Positions 1 through 6,261 of a DNA stretch of 7,385 nt are shown piece after piece. Position 1 is the stretch's first letter; the number at the start of each line of letters is the position of its first letter. The DNA is from Comamonadaceae bacterium (GTDB lineage: Bacteria; Pseudomonadota; Gammaproteobacteria; Burkholderiales; Burkholderiaceae_C). The translations under genes were made by a program, and so were the position numbers. Below the pieces are notes generated by a model. The model saw only the letters and a program-made list of their open reading frames with translations, ran no database searches and had not been told where the DNA came from. The stretch spans positions 1-7,385 of the forward strand of contig CANGOY010000087.1 of the NCBI GenBank assembly GCA_947455585.1, read 5' to 3'.

Positions 1-1772
1 TTGAGGTTTGGCAAGCCTTCGATTTCCAAGATGCGGCCAGAGAATTCGTTGATCTTGCCGGCCTTGGCCACAGTCAACAAACCTTGCTTGATCGCGTACA
101 AAGGAATGGCGTGCACCAAGTCGCGCAATGTCACGCCGGGTTGCATTTCGCCTTTGAAGCGAACCAAGATGGACTCAGGCATGTCCAGAGGCATCACGCC
201 TGTAGCAGCGCCGAAAGCCACCAAACCAGAACCGGCCGGGAAGCTGATACCGATTGGGAAACGTGTGTGTGAGTCGCCACCTGTACCAACGGTGTCAGGC
301 AACAACAAACGGTTCAACCAAGAGTGAATCACACCGTCGCCTGGACGCAAAGCCACGCCGCCACGGTTGCTGATGAAGGCTGGCAATTCGCGGTGGGTTT
401 TCACGTCCACAGACTTGGGGTAGGCCGCTGTGTGGCAGAACGATTGCATGACCATGTCAGCAGAGAAGCCCAAGCAAGCCAAGTCTTTCAACTCGTCGCG
501 TGTCATAGGGCCTGTGGTGTCTTGTGAACCCACGGTGGTCATCTTGGGTTCGCAATAAGTGCCGGGGCGAACGCCTTGGCCTTCTGGCAAACCAACTGCA
601 CGACCGACCATCTTTTGGGCCAGCGTGAAGCCAGCTTTGGTGGTGATAGGCGCTGTGGGCAAACGGAACACGGTGGAAGCAGGCAGACCCAAGAACTCGC
701 GAGCCTTGGCAGTCAAGCTGCGACCGATGATCAAGTTGATACGGCCACCGGCGCGCACTTCGTCAAACAGCACATCGCTCTTGAGTTGGAAGGTGGTGAT
801 GGTTTCGCCGTTCTTGACGATCTTGCCGTCGTAGGGCAACACGTCAACCACGTCACCCATTTCGAGTTTGGTCACGTCCACTTCGATCGGCAAAGCGCCA
901 GAGTCTTCTTGGGTGTTGAAGAAGATGGGGGCAATCTTGCCGCCCAAAGTCACACCACCGAAACGCTTGTTAGGCACAAACGGAATGTCTTCACCAAAGC
1001 CCCAGATGATGCTGTTGGTAGCTGACTTGCGTGAGGAACCTGTGCCGACCACGTCGCCGACATAAGAGACCAAATTGCCTTTTTTCTTCAGCTCTTCAAT
1101 CATGGCCATGGGGCCGCGCTTGCCGTCTTCTTCTGGCTTGAACGCTGCGCCTTCGCGGGTGTTTTTCAACATCGCCAAGTAGTGCAATGGAATGTCTGGA
1201 CGGCTCCAAGCGTCAGGCGCTGGAGACAAGTCGTCAGTGTTGGTTTCGCCAGGCACCTTGAACACGGTAATGGTGATTTTTTTCTCGACTTCAGGACGTG
1301 TGGTGAACCACTCGGCATCAGCCCAGCTTTGCATGACTTCTTTGGCTTTGGCGTTGCCGGCCTTGGCTTTTTCTGCGACGTCATTGAAGAAGTCAAACAT
1401 CAACAATGTTTTCTTCAAAGCTTCAGCAGACACAGCAGCCACTTCAGCGTCGTCGAGCAATTCGATCAAGGGGTGCACGTTGTAGCCGCCCACCATAGTG
1501 CCCAGCAACTCAGTGGCTTTGGACTTGGAGATCAAGCCCACTTTGATTTCGCCGTGTGCCACAGCAGCCAAGAAAGAAGCTTTGACTTTGGCCGCATCGT
1601 CCACGCCGGGTGGCACGCGGTGGGTCAACAAGTCCATCAAGAACGCTTCTTCGCCGGCAGCGGGGGCTTTGATCAACTCGATCAATTCAGCCGTTTGCTT
1701 GGCGTCCAATGGCAAAGGTGGGATACCCAGCGCTGCGCGCTCGGCTACGTGGTCACGGTAGGCTTTCAACAT
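1..1772 (-). CDS. acnB: Aconitate hydratase B, N-terminal two thirds (partial, continues past left edge)
   Basis: This is the bifunctional AcnB-type aconitase, a cytoplasmic [4Fe-4S] enzyme that isomerises citrate to isocitrate through cis-aconitate; the family often also dehydrates 2-methylcitrate. About 590 of the usual ~860 residues are present. The N-terminal ~160 residues form the HEAT-like domain unique to AcnB, starting MLKAYRDHVAERAALGIPPL. The swivel domain follows (about 165-370, with the ETNTDDLSPAPDAWSRPDIP and GDVVGTGSSRKSATNS stretches), then the start of the catalytic core with QSFCHTAAYP and the substrate-site GGDSHTRFPIG near residue 500. The three cluster-ligating cysteines of the family lie nearer the C-terminus and are therefore outside the window. 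The start is supported by GGAG at 1779-1782, six bases upstream of the ATG. It is the last visible gene of the mdh-led operon, 37 bases after the exported-protein gene. Confidence 0.97.
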   Translation of the reverse strand, partial: MLKAYRDHVAERAALGIPPLPLDAKQTAELIELIKAPAAGEEAFLMDLLTHRVPPGVDDAAKVKASFLAAVAHGEIKVGLISKSKATELLGTMVGGYNVHPLIELLDDAEVAAVSAEALKKTLLMFDFFNDVAEKAKAGNAKAKEVMQSWADAEWFTTRPEVEKKITITVFKVPGETNTDDLSPAPDAWSRPDIPLHYLAMLKNTREGAAFKPEEDGKRGPMAMIEELKKKGNLVSYVGDVVGTGSSRKSATNSIIWGFGEDIPFVPNKRFGGVTLGGKIAPIFFNTQEDSGALPIEVDVTKLEMGDVVDVLPYDGKIVKNGETITTFQLKSDVLFDEVRAGGRINLIIGRSLTAKAREFLGLPASTVFRLPTAPITTKAGFTLAQKMVGRAVGLPEGQGVRPGTYCEPKMTTVGSQDTTGPMTRDELKDLACLGFSADMVMQSFCHTAAYPKSVDVKTHRELPAFISNRGGVALRPGDGVIHSWLNRLLLPDTVGTGGDSHTRFPIGISFPAGSGLVAFGAATGVMPLDMPESILVRFKGEMQPGVTLRDLVHAIPLYAIKQGLLTVAKAGKINEFSGRILEIEGLPNL

Positions 1773-1809
1773 GGTTTTCTCCGGTCTATCAAATCAAAAA
1801 TTAAAAGGG

Positions 1810-2412
1810 TTATTTCTTGGCAAGTGTTGGGCCATCCAACAAGCTGGGTGGCGGATTTAGCTTCATGGCGTGGGCCGTTGCGACTTGATGTTCGCTTTGG
1901 CACTCATCGGCCATGCGTTGACCCAACTTGCTATTCATCAACATGGACTTGTGCGGTAGCTGTAGCCACATGGCACCGGCTTGCGCGTCTTCCAAACGCA
2001 CGGCGCCAGTGGTGGTCTCCACGGGCGTCATGAGGTAGGTGTTCTTTTTCATCTGCACGATGAAGCGTGTAGGCTGCTGCGGGTCGGGTGACACCGTGAC
2101 CGAGTTACCCAACTCGCACACCATATGACCCGTGTGCACTTCACCCGCTTCAGGCGTGGCTGCGTGAATTTGTTGCACAGGTGCGGGTACAGGTGTGGCG
2201 ACCAAAGGCGTAGCTACCAAGGGCGTAGCTCTGACGTAATAGTATTTGGGCGCAGCTGGTTTAACTGGCGGCTTTGCCGCTGCATGCTTGACGGCCTGCT
2301 GTTTAGCAGGGGTTGAAGCTGTCGTTTTTAACTGTGGCTGTGCCACAGGCTCAGCAGCCAAAGCCAAGCTCGACAAGGTCAACGAAACAACAGCCATCCA
2401 TAACTTGTGCAT
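1810..2412 (-). CDS. Exported protein with Pro/Ala-rich linker and a possible MliC/PliC-like C-terminal domain
   Basis: Function is not known with confidence. The 200-residue product begins with a Sec-type signal peptide (MHKLWMAVVSLTLSSLALAA, likely cleaved after about residue 19 at an A-L-A site) with no lipobox cysteine, so it should be periplasmic or secreted. Residues 21-90 are a low-complexity Pro/Ala/Lys/Thr linker containing the tandem repeat ATPLV-ATPLV-ATPVP. Residues 95-175 look like a small beta-rich domain bounded by Cys99 and Cys171, which could form a disulfide. The TTGAVR, W149 and KSMLMNSK elements faintly recall the MliC/PliC lysozyme-inhibitor fold; this is an inference from pattern memory. 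An ATG lies six bases further upstream (2416-2418), but GGAG at 2419-2422 abuts it. The same GGAG sits six bases from the ATG at 2410-2412, the spacing also seen at acnB, so the inner start is preferred. The gene sits between the CoA ester lyase and acnB, and its Shine-Dalgarno overlaps the former's tail region. Confidence 0.8.
   Translation of the reverse strand: MHKLWMAVVSLTLSSLALAAEPVAQPQLKTTASTPAKQQAVKHAAAKPPVKPAAPKYYYVRATPLVATPLVATPVPAPVQQIHAATPEAGEVHTGHMVCELGNSVTVSPDPQQPTRFIVQMKKNTYLMTPVETTTGAVRLEDAQAGAMWLQLPHKSMLMNSKLGQRMADECQSEHQVATAHAMKLNPPPSLLDGPTLAKK
2201..2230. repeat. Tandem 15-base repeat, two copies
   Basis: ACCAAAGGCGTAGCT at 2201-2215 is followed directly by ACCAAGGGCGTAGCT at 2216-2230, differing at one base. 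The repeat is in frame within the exported-protein gene and encodes the duplicated linker unit ATPLV. A degenerate third unit (ATPVP) follows on the coding strand. It looks like slippage expansion of a flexible linker. Confidence 0.9.
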
Positions 2413-2424
2413 GCTCATCTCCGG

Positions 2425-3405
2425 TTAATCCTTGAAGAATAACTGGACTTCAGCTGGAAGGCTACAGCCCGTGCTGTGCGCACGCTCCAACACTTGCCAA
2501 AAGAAGCGGTAACTGGCGCGGTCATGCAACTGACCTTGGTGGCTGATGGGCGCCCACTGGGCCGCACGCGCCGCCAACACAATTTCGCTGGCCACCTCAA
2601 TGGCCGCCGCGTCAGGCGCCATGGCTTCGAGAATGGGACGAATTTGCGCAGGGTGAATGCTCCACATGCGCGTGTAGCCAAACTCGTGCGCCGCACGCTT
2701 GGCCGCGGCACGCATGGCAGTTGTGTCGTTGAACTCGGTCACCACGCAGTGCGACGGCACTTTGCCATGGGCGTGGCAGGCACTGGCAATCTCTAGCTTG
2801 GCACGCACCACCAGCGGGTGGGTGAACTGGCCTTGGCCACTCATGCCGTGCGCAGGAATTGCCCCGCCATGGGCGGACACAAAGTCCATCAAACCAAAGC
2901 TGAGCGACTGCACGCGCGGCTGCGCGGCAATGTCAAACGCGCGGTGTACCGCCGCGGGCGACTCAATCAACACATGCAAAGCCAAATCTTTGGCGCCGGC
3001 TTGAATCAGGGCTTGCTCGGCCAGTTGCACATCGGCCACTGACTCGACCTTGGGCACCATGATGTGCGTCAAACGGTTCGCAGCTTTGCCAGCAATGGTG
3101 GCAATGTCTGCTTGAAAACTGGGGTGGTCTACGGGGTGCACACGCACGGCCACGCGTGCCTCAGGTGCGGCACTCAGGGCCAACTCGGTGACCAGCGCGG
3201 CATGCTCTGCCTCGCCGCCCACGGGGGCACCGTCTTCACAATCAAGGGTCACATCAAAGACGCAGGTTCCAAACTCTTGCGTCATTTCAGCTTGCAACTG
3301 CAAGCTTTTGCGCATCCGCGCTTCGACACCGCTGTAATGATCACAAACGGGCAGCTGAACGCTACCTGCTTGCGAACCCAACAGAACGTCGCGCGGATGG
3401 CTCAC
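2425..3405 (-). CDS. HpcH/HpaI aldolase / CitE-like CoA ester lyase
   Basis: This 326-residue protein belongs to the citrate lyase beta / malyl-CoA lyase superfamily, Mg2+-dependent TIM-barrel enzymes that cleave or hydrolyse 3-hydroxyacyl-CoA esters such as malyl-CoA, citramalyl-CoA or citryl-CoA. Visible family motifs, in order, are RVAVRVH (Arg88), DCEDGAP (55-61), MVPKVES (116-122), HVLIESPAAV with a likely metal-binding Glu148, SFGLMDFV with a likely metal-binding Asp174, and SIHPAQI (249-255). The start is GTG, preceded five bases upstream by a weak AGAGAA at 3411-3416; no ATG fits the conserved N-terminus better. It begins 19 bases after mdh stops and ends about 12 bases before the next gene, so it is almost certainly cotranscribed with them. 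No citrate lyase alpha or acyl-carrier subunit (CitF, CitD) is nearby, which argues against a role in anaerobic citrate fermentation. The substrate cannot be fixed from sequence; malyl-CoA lyase or thioesterase activity is a reasonable guess next to mdh. Confidence 0.88.
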   Translation of the reverse strand: MSHPRDVLLGSQAGSVQLPVCDHYSGVEARMRKSLQLQAEMTQEFGTCVFDVTLDCEDGAPVGGEAEHAALVTELALSAAPEARVAVRVHPVDHPSFQADIATIAGKAANRLTHIMVPKVESVADVQLAEQALIQAGAKDLALHVLIESPAAVHRAFDIAAQPRVQSLSFGLMDFVSAHGGAIPAHGMSGQGQFTHPLVVRAKLEIASACHAHGKVPSHCVVTEFNDTTAMRAAAKRAAHEFGYTRMWSIHPAQIRPILEAMAPDAAAIEVASEIVLAARAAQWAPISHQGQLHDRASYRFFWQVLERAHSTGCSLPAEVQLFFKD

Positions 3406-3424
3406 TCTAGTTCTCTGTTGAGAA

Positions 3425-4411
3425 TTAGATCAAGTGGGCAACGCCAGCTTGCTCGTCGGTCAACTCTTTCAGAGTCTTGTCGATGCAAGATTGGCTGAAC
3501 GCGTCGATTTCCAAACCTTCGACCACTTTGTATTCGCCGTTTTCGCAGGTCACGGGGAAGCCGAACATGACGTCTTTAGGGATGCCGTACCAGCCTTGTG
3601 ATGGGATGCCCATGGTCACCCACTTGCCGTTGGTGCCCAAAGCCCAATCGCGCATGTGGTCAATGGCAGCGTTGGCAGCTGAAGCAGCTGAAGACAAACC
3701 ACGCGCGTCAATGATGGCAGCGCCGCGCTTGCCGACGGTTGGCAAGAACACGTTGGCGTTCCACTCTTGGTCGTTGATCATGGTCTTGACAGACTCGCCC
3801 TTGATGGTGGCGAAGCGGTAGTCGGCGTACATCGTTGGAGAGTGGTTGCCCCACACCGTCAATTTCTCGATGTCAGCCACGGCTTTGCCGGTCTTGGCAG
3901 CGATTTGTGACGCAGCGCGGTTGTGGTCCAAACGCAGCATGGCGGTGAAGTTGCCTGGCTTGAGGTCAGGCGCTGCCTTCATGGCGATGTAAGCGTTGGT
4001 GTTGGCTGGGTTGCCGACGACCAAGACTTTCACGTCACGTGAAGCCACAGCGTTCAAAGCCTTGCCTTGAGCCGTGAAGATGGCGCCGTTGATGGCGAGC
4101 AATTCAGCGCGCTCCATGCCTGGGCCGCGTGGACGTGAACCGACCAGCAATGCGTAGTCGACGTCTTTGAATGCAGTCATTGGGTCGCCATGAGCTTCCA
4201 TTCCGACCAACAGTGGGAATGCGCAATCTTCGAGTTCCATCATCACGCCGCGCAGGGCTTTTTGTGGGCCTTCAACAGGCACTTCCAACAATTGCAAGAT
4301 GACGGGTTGGTCTTTGCCCAACATTTCGCCAGAGGCGATACGGAACAACAGTGCGTAACCAATTTGACCAGCTGCACCAGTGACGGCAACGCGAACAGGC
4401 TTCTTGCTCAT
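3425..4411 (-). CDS. mdh: Malate dehydrogenase (NAD-dependent, type 2)
   Basis: Cytoplasmic enzyme that oxidises malate to oxaloacetate with NAD+, closing the TCA cycle. The 328-residue length is that of the type 2 bacterial family (cytosolic-like MDH). The dinucleotide-binding loop GAAGQIGY is at 13-19. The mobile active-site loop SRPRGPGMER (92-101) carries the two substrate arginines Arg95 and Arg101. NPANTNAY is at 134-141, LDHNRA (161-166) holds catalytic Asp162 and Arg165, and WGNHSP (187-192) holds the proton-relay His190. All expected catalytic residues are present, so the gene appears intact. The ATG has a clear GGAG at 4420-4423, eight bases upstream. It is the first gene of the leftward operon, with a likely promoter at 4494-4523, and is divergent from gntR across 145 bases. 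No oddities in length or motif content were seen. Confidence 0.98.
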   Translation of the reverse strand: MSKKPVRVAVTGAAGQIGYALLFRIASGEMLGKDQPVILQLLEVPVEGPQKALRGVMMELEDCAFPLLVGMEAHGDPMTAFKDVDYALLVGSRPRGPGMERAELLAINGAIFTAQGKALNAVASRDVKVLVVGNPANTNAYIAMKAAPDLKPGNFTAMLRLDHNRAASQIAAKTGKAVADIEKLTVWGNHSPTMYADYRFATIKGESVKTMINDQEWNANVFLPTVGKRGAAIIDARGLSSAASAANAAIDHMRDWALGTNGKWVTMGIPSQGWYGIPKDVMFGFPVTCENGEYKVVEGLEIDAFSQSCIDKTLKELTDEQAGVAHLI

Positions 4412-4419
4412 GGGGAAAA

Positions 4420-4423
4420 CTCC
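4420..4423 (-). promoter_or_regulatory. Ribosome binding site of mdh
   Basis: On the minus strand the sequence reads CTTGGAGTTTTCCCC then ATG. GGAG is eight bases before the start codon, which fixes the mdh start. Confidence 0.8.
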
Positions 4424-4434
4424 AAGTAGTGATT

Positions 4435-4487
4435 AAAAAAAAGAATGGTGACAGAGTTTACCCGCGAAAACGGCAAAACGGTCTGTC
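4435..4487 (-). promoter_or_regulatory. Possible 5' stem-loop followed by a U8 run in the mdh leader
   Basis: In the predicted mdh transcript, GACAGA (template 4482-4487) can pair with UCUGUC (4450-4455) across a 26-base loop. The loop contains two AAAACGG copies when read on the plus strand (4467-4473 and 4475-4481). Seven bases after the stem comes a run of eight U (4435-4442). The six-pair stem and long loop are weak for an intrinsic terminator, so this is only a candidate leader structure, about 25 bases upstream of the mdh start codon. Confidence 0.3.
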
Positions 4488-4510
4488 TTATGTCTTATAG
4501 AAGATATGAT
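4483..4510 (+). promoter_or_regulatory. Possible gntR promoter
   Basis: TATGAT at 4505-4510 matches the -10 consensus at five of six bases. The best upstream hexamer at normal spacing, CTGTCT (4483-4488, 16-base spacer), matches -35 at only three of six. A start near 4517 would leave a leader of about 40 bases. The near-perfect TTGACA at 4517-4522 has no acceptable -10 before the start codon, and on the other strand its bases form the mdh -35. Weak support only. Confidence 0.35.
4491..4508. promoter_or_regulatory. Imperfect palindrome, candidate GntR operator
   Basis: ATGTCTTATAGAAGATAT matches its own reverse complement at 14 of 18 positions, with arms ATnTCTT and AAGAnAT around a central nTAn. 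HutC-subfamily GntR regulators commonly bind short palindromes centred on TA, so the symmetry suits the regulator encoded 49 bases away. The site covers the mdh -10 element and falls inside the probable gntR promoter, so binding could repress both. Assignment to this regulator is an inference. Confidence 0.45.
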
Positions 4511-4523
4511 ACGAGCTTGACAA
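4494..4523 (-). promoter_or_regulatory. Sigma70-like promoter of the mdh operon
   Basis: On the minus strand TTGTCA (4518-4523, five of six consensus bases) is followed by an 18-base spacer and TATAAG (4494-4499, five of six). Transcription would start near 4487, giving a leader of about 75 bases before the mdh ATG. This is the best match to consensus in the divergent intergenic region. It was identified by eye, with no start-site data. Confidence 0.6.
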
Positions 4524-4556
4524 AGAACTGACGCACCTGCGTTTCAAAGATAAAAA

Positions 4557-5357
4557 ATGGCCACCTCCACCGCGCCCTCTTTTGCAACCCCGCCCTATGC
4601 GGGTGGCGATGCTTTGGGCGCGCCCGGCCTCACCCCTGCCTTTAGCCCGCTGTATCAGCAAATCAAAGGATTGATTTTGCAAAGCCTGCAGTCGGGCGAG
4701 TGGAAGCCAGGCGAAGCCATCCCCAGCGAGATGGACTTGGCCGCCCGCTTTCGCGTCAGCCAAGGCACGGTGCGCAAAGCCATTGACGAATTGGCCGCCG
4801 AAAACTTGGTGGTGCGCCGCCAAGGCAAAGGCACCTTTGTGGCCACCCATGCCGAGCAGCATGTGCAATACCGCTTCTTAAAGCTCCAGCCCGACAACGG
4901 CGACACCCAAAGCGAAGGCCCCGCCGAGCGCACCATCATTGACTGCAAGCGCCTGCGCGCCAGTGCCGACATTGCCCGCGCCCTGAGCCTGCGCAGCGGC
5001 GACCCCGTGCTGCAAGTGCGCCGCGTGTTGGCCTATGGGGGTGTGCCCACCATTTTGGAAGAGCTGTGGCTGCCCGGCGCCCCGTTCAAAGGCCTGACCG
5101 CCGAACGCTTAAGTAATTACAACGGTCCGATGTACGCCCTGTTCGAAACCGAGTTCGGCGTGCGCATGGTGCGTGCCGAAGAAAGCATTCGTGCCATCAA
5201 CCCAGATACCGAACAAGCCAGCTTGCTCAAGGTTGATGCAGCCACACCGCTGCTCAGCGTGGAACGCGTGGCCTACACCTACAACGACACGCCGATGGAA
5301 CTGCGCCGTGGGCTCTATAGGACCGACACGCATCACTACCGTAATGCTTTGAGTTGA
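4557..5357 (+). CDS. GntR family regulator, HutC subfamily (wHTH plus UTRA)
   Basis: A 266-residue cytoplasmic transcription factor. The GntR winged helix-turn-helix spans about 31-97: PLYQQIKGLI, then GEWKPGEAIPSEMDLAARF, the recognition region VSQGTVRKAIDELAAENLV, and the wing RRQGKGTFV. From about 120 to 260 it has a UTRA effector-binding domain, typical of the HutC subfamily, ending in LRRGLYRTDTHHYRNAL. An N-terminal extension of about 30 Ala/Pro/Gly-rich residues precedes the HTH. The ATG has only a weak AAAGA-type ribosome site (4546-4550), fitting low regulator expression, and an internal start cannot be excluded. The gene is divergent from mdh and upstream of sdhCDA in the same direction, so it is the natural candidate regulator of both arms; the effector is probably a TCA-linked metabolite (inference). 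Its codons are more GC-rich at third positions than those of mdh and sdh, consistent with a less expressed gene rather than transfer. Confidence 0.93.
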   Translation: MATSTAPSFATPPYAGGDALGAPGLTPAFSPLYQQIKGLILQSLQSGEWKPGEAIPSEMDLAARFRVSQGTVRKAIDELAAENLVVRRQGKGTFVATHAEQHVQYRFLKLQPDNGDTQSEGPAERTIIDCKRLRASADIARALSLRSGDPVLQVRRVLAYGGVPTILEELWLPGAPFKGLTAERLSNYNGPMYALFETEFGVRMVRAEESIRAINPDTEQASLLKVDAATPLLSVERVAYTYNDTPMELRRGLYRTDTHHYRNALS

Positions 5358-5442
5358 CATGAAACCCTCACGTCAGCTTGATGAAGTGAAATAGAATTTA
5401 AAGTTACTTTGACATACAGATAAACCCGAAGAAAGAACCCAC
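5358..5442 (+). promoter_or_regulatory. gntR-sdhC intergenic region, probable sdh promoter
   Basis: This 85-base AT-richer gap has no terminator hairpin, so some read-through from gntR into sdhC is possible. TAGAAT at 5392-5397 is a fair -10 hexamer but lacks a good -35 at normal spacing. TTGACA occurs at 5354-5359, overlapping the gntR stop, and at 5409-5414; neither has a convincing -10 partner (the first has only CTTGAT at 5377-5382). An sdh promoter is expected here but cannot be fixed by eye. The sdhC ribosome site is also weak (GAAAGAA around 5431-5437). Confidence 0.35.
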
Positions 5443-5874
5443 ATGACCCAGCTTGCCAAAAAGCGGCCTGAGTTCCGCAACATCAACGCCCTGACCGATC
5501 TGCCCTCTTACCGCCTCCCAGCGGCTGGCATCGTGTCCATCTTGCACCGCATCAGCGGTTTGATCATGTTCTTGTTGCTGCCACTCATCGTTTGGATGTT
5601 TGACACGTCTGTGTCTTCTGAAATTTCCTTCGCCAAATTCAGCGCCGCGTTCAACGTCGGTTTGGGCTTTGTGCCTGCTGTGTTGGTGAAAGTTGTGGTG
5701 TTGGGCCTCATCTGGGCTTACTTGCACCACCTGATCGCTGGCGTTCGCCACGTCTATATGGACGTTTGCCACGCGGTGACCAAAGAATTTGGCAAGTCTT
5801 CCGCCATCGTTACTTTGGTGCTGAGCTTGGGTTTGACCGCTGCATTGGGCGCCAAACTGTTTGGTCTTTACTGA
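5443..5874 (+). CDS. sdhC: Succinate dehydrogenase cytochrome b556 membrane subunit
   Basis: A membrane anchor of complex II that helps bind heme b and ubiquinone in the cytoplasmic membrane. The 143-residue length is a little longer than E. coli SdhC. The family signature is clear: RPEFRNIN (8-15), then YRLPAAGIVSILHRISG (23-39), with Ser32 and Arg36 at the positions of the quinone-site Ser27 and Arg31 of E. coli. HHLIAGVRH (95-103) supplies the axial heme ligand, by position His96. Three membrane helices are visible at about 27-52, 75-105 and 120-140. It is the first structural gene of the sdh operon and ends 18 bases before sdhD. Confidence 0.96.
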   Translation: MTQLAKKRPEFRNINALTDLPSYRLPAAGIVSILHRISGLIMFLLLPLIVWMFDTSVSSEISFAKFSAAFNVGLGFVPAVLVKVVVLGLIWAYLHHLIAGVRHVYMDVCHAVTKEFGKSSAIVTLVLSLGLTAALGAKLFGLY

Positions 5875-5892
5875 TTTCCTAGGAGCAACAAC

Positions 5893-6258
5893 ATGTCCGT
5901 GAATTACGGTTCCAAGCGCGTCGTCGTGGGCGCGCACTACGGTCTGCGTGACTGGCTTGCCCAGCGCGTCACCGGTGTTTTGATGGTTTTGTTCACCTTG
6001 GCTGTTTTGGGCCAAGTGCTCTTGACCAGCGGCGACATCAGCTATGACAAATGGGCTGGCATTTTCAGCTCTCAATTCATGAAGGCTTTGACCTTCTCTG
6101 TTTTCATCGCACTCGCTCTCCACGTGTGGGTTGGCGTTCGCGACATTTGGATGGACTACGTCAAGCCCGTGGGTTTGCGTTTGTCTTTGCAAGTTTTCAC
6201 TTTGGTTTGGCTGGTGTCGTGTCTCGGCTGGGCCATTCAGGTTCTCTGGAGGCTCTAA
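5893..6258 (+). CDS. sdhD: Succinate dehydrogenase hydrophobic membrane anchor subunit
   Basis: Second membrane anchor of complex II, pairing with SdhC to hold heme b and the ubiquinone site. The 121-residue product has three hydrophobic helices at about 24-45, 62-85 and 97-118. The motif HVWVGVRDIWMDYVKP gives His77 as the likely heme ligand, and Asp88 and Tyr89 keep the 11 and 12 residue spacings of E. coli His71, Asp82 and Tyr83; Tyr89 is the expected quinone contact. LAQRVTGVLM near the N-terminus is also typical. A strong AGGAG (5881-5885) lies seven bases before the ATG. Its stop is three bases before the sdhA start, so translation is probably coupled. Confidence 0.95.
   Translation: MSVNYGSKRVVVGAHYGLRDWLAQRVTGVLMVLFTLAVLGQVLLTSGDISYDKWAGIFSSQFMKALTFSVFIALALHVWVGVRDIWMDYVKPVGLRLSLQVFTLVWLVSCLGWAIQVLWRL
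6248..6252 (+). promoter_or_regulatory. Ribosome binding site of sdhA within the end of sdhD
   Basis: GGAGG lies inside the last codons of sdhD, nine bases before the sdhA ATG at 6262. It fixes the sdhA start and suggests translational coupling. Confidence 0.75.
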
Positions 6259-6261
6259 GTC

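Noticed and set aside
1773..1809. Possible terminator or internal promoter between the exported-protein gene and acnB
   Set aside because: The 37-base gap has a T-rich stretch on the minus strand but no preceding hairpin, and no promoter hexamer pair at normal spacing was convincing.
1182..2033. 283-codon open frame on the plus strand opposite acnB and the exported-protein gene
   Set aside because: It spans two real minus-strand genes and their gap, has a Ser/His/Phe-rich composition without recognisable motifs, and no upstream ribosome site was evident.
4517..4522. TTGACA on the plus strand as a gntR -35 element
   Set aside because: At 16-18 base spacing the downstream hexamers (GTTTCA, CGTTTC) are poor -10 matches, and they would place the start at or beyond the gntR ATG. 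The bases are better explained as the minus-strand mdh -35.
4488..4868. 126-codon open frame on the minus strand opposite the gntR start
   Set aside because: It overlaps the HTH-coding region of gntR and the mdh promoter, and its product is low-complexity Gly/Ala/His. Shadow frame.
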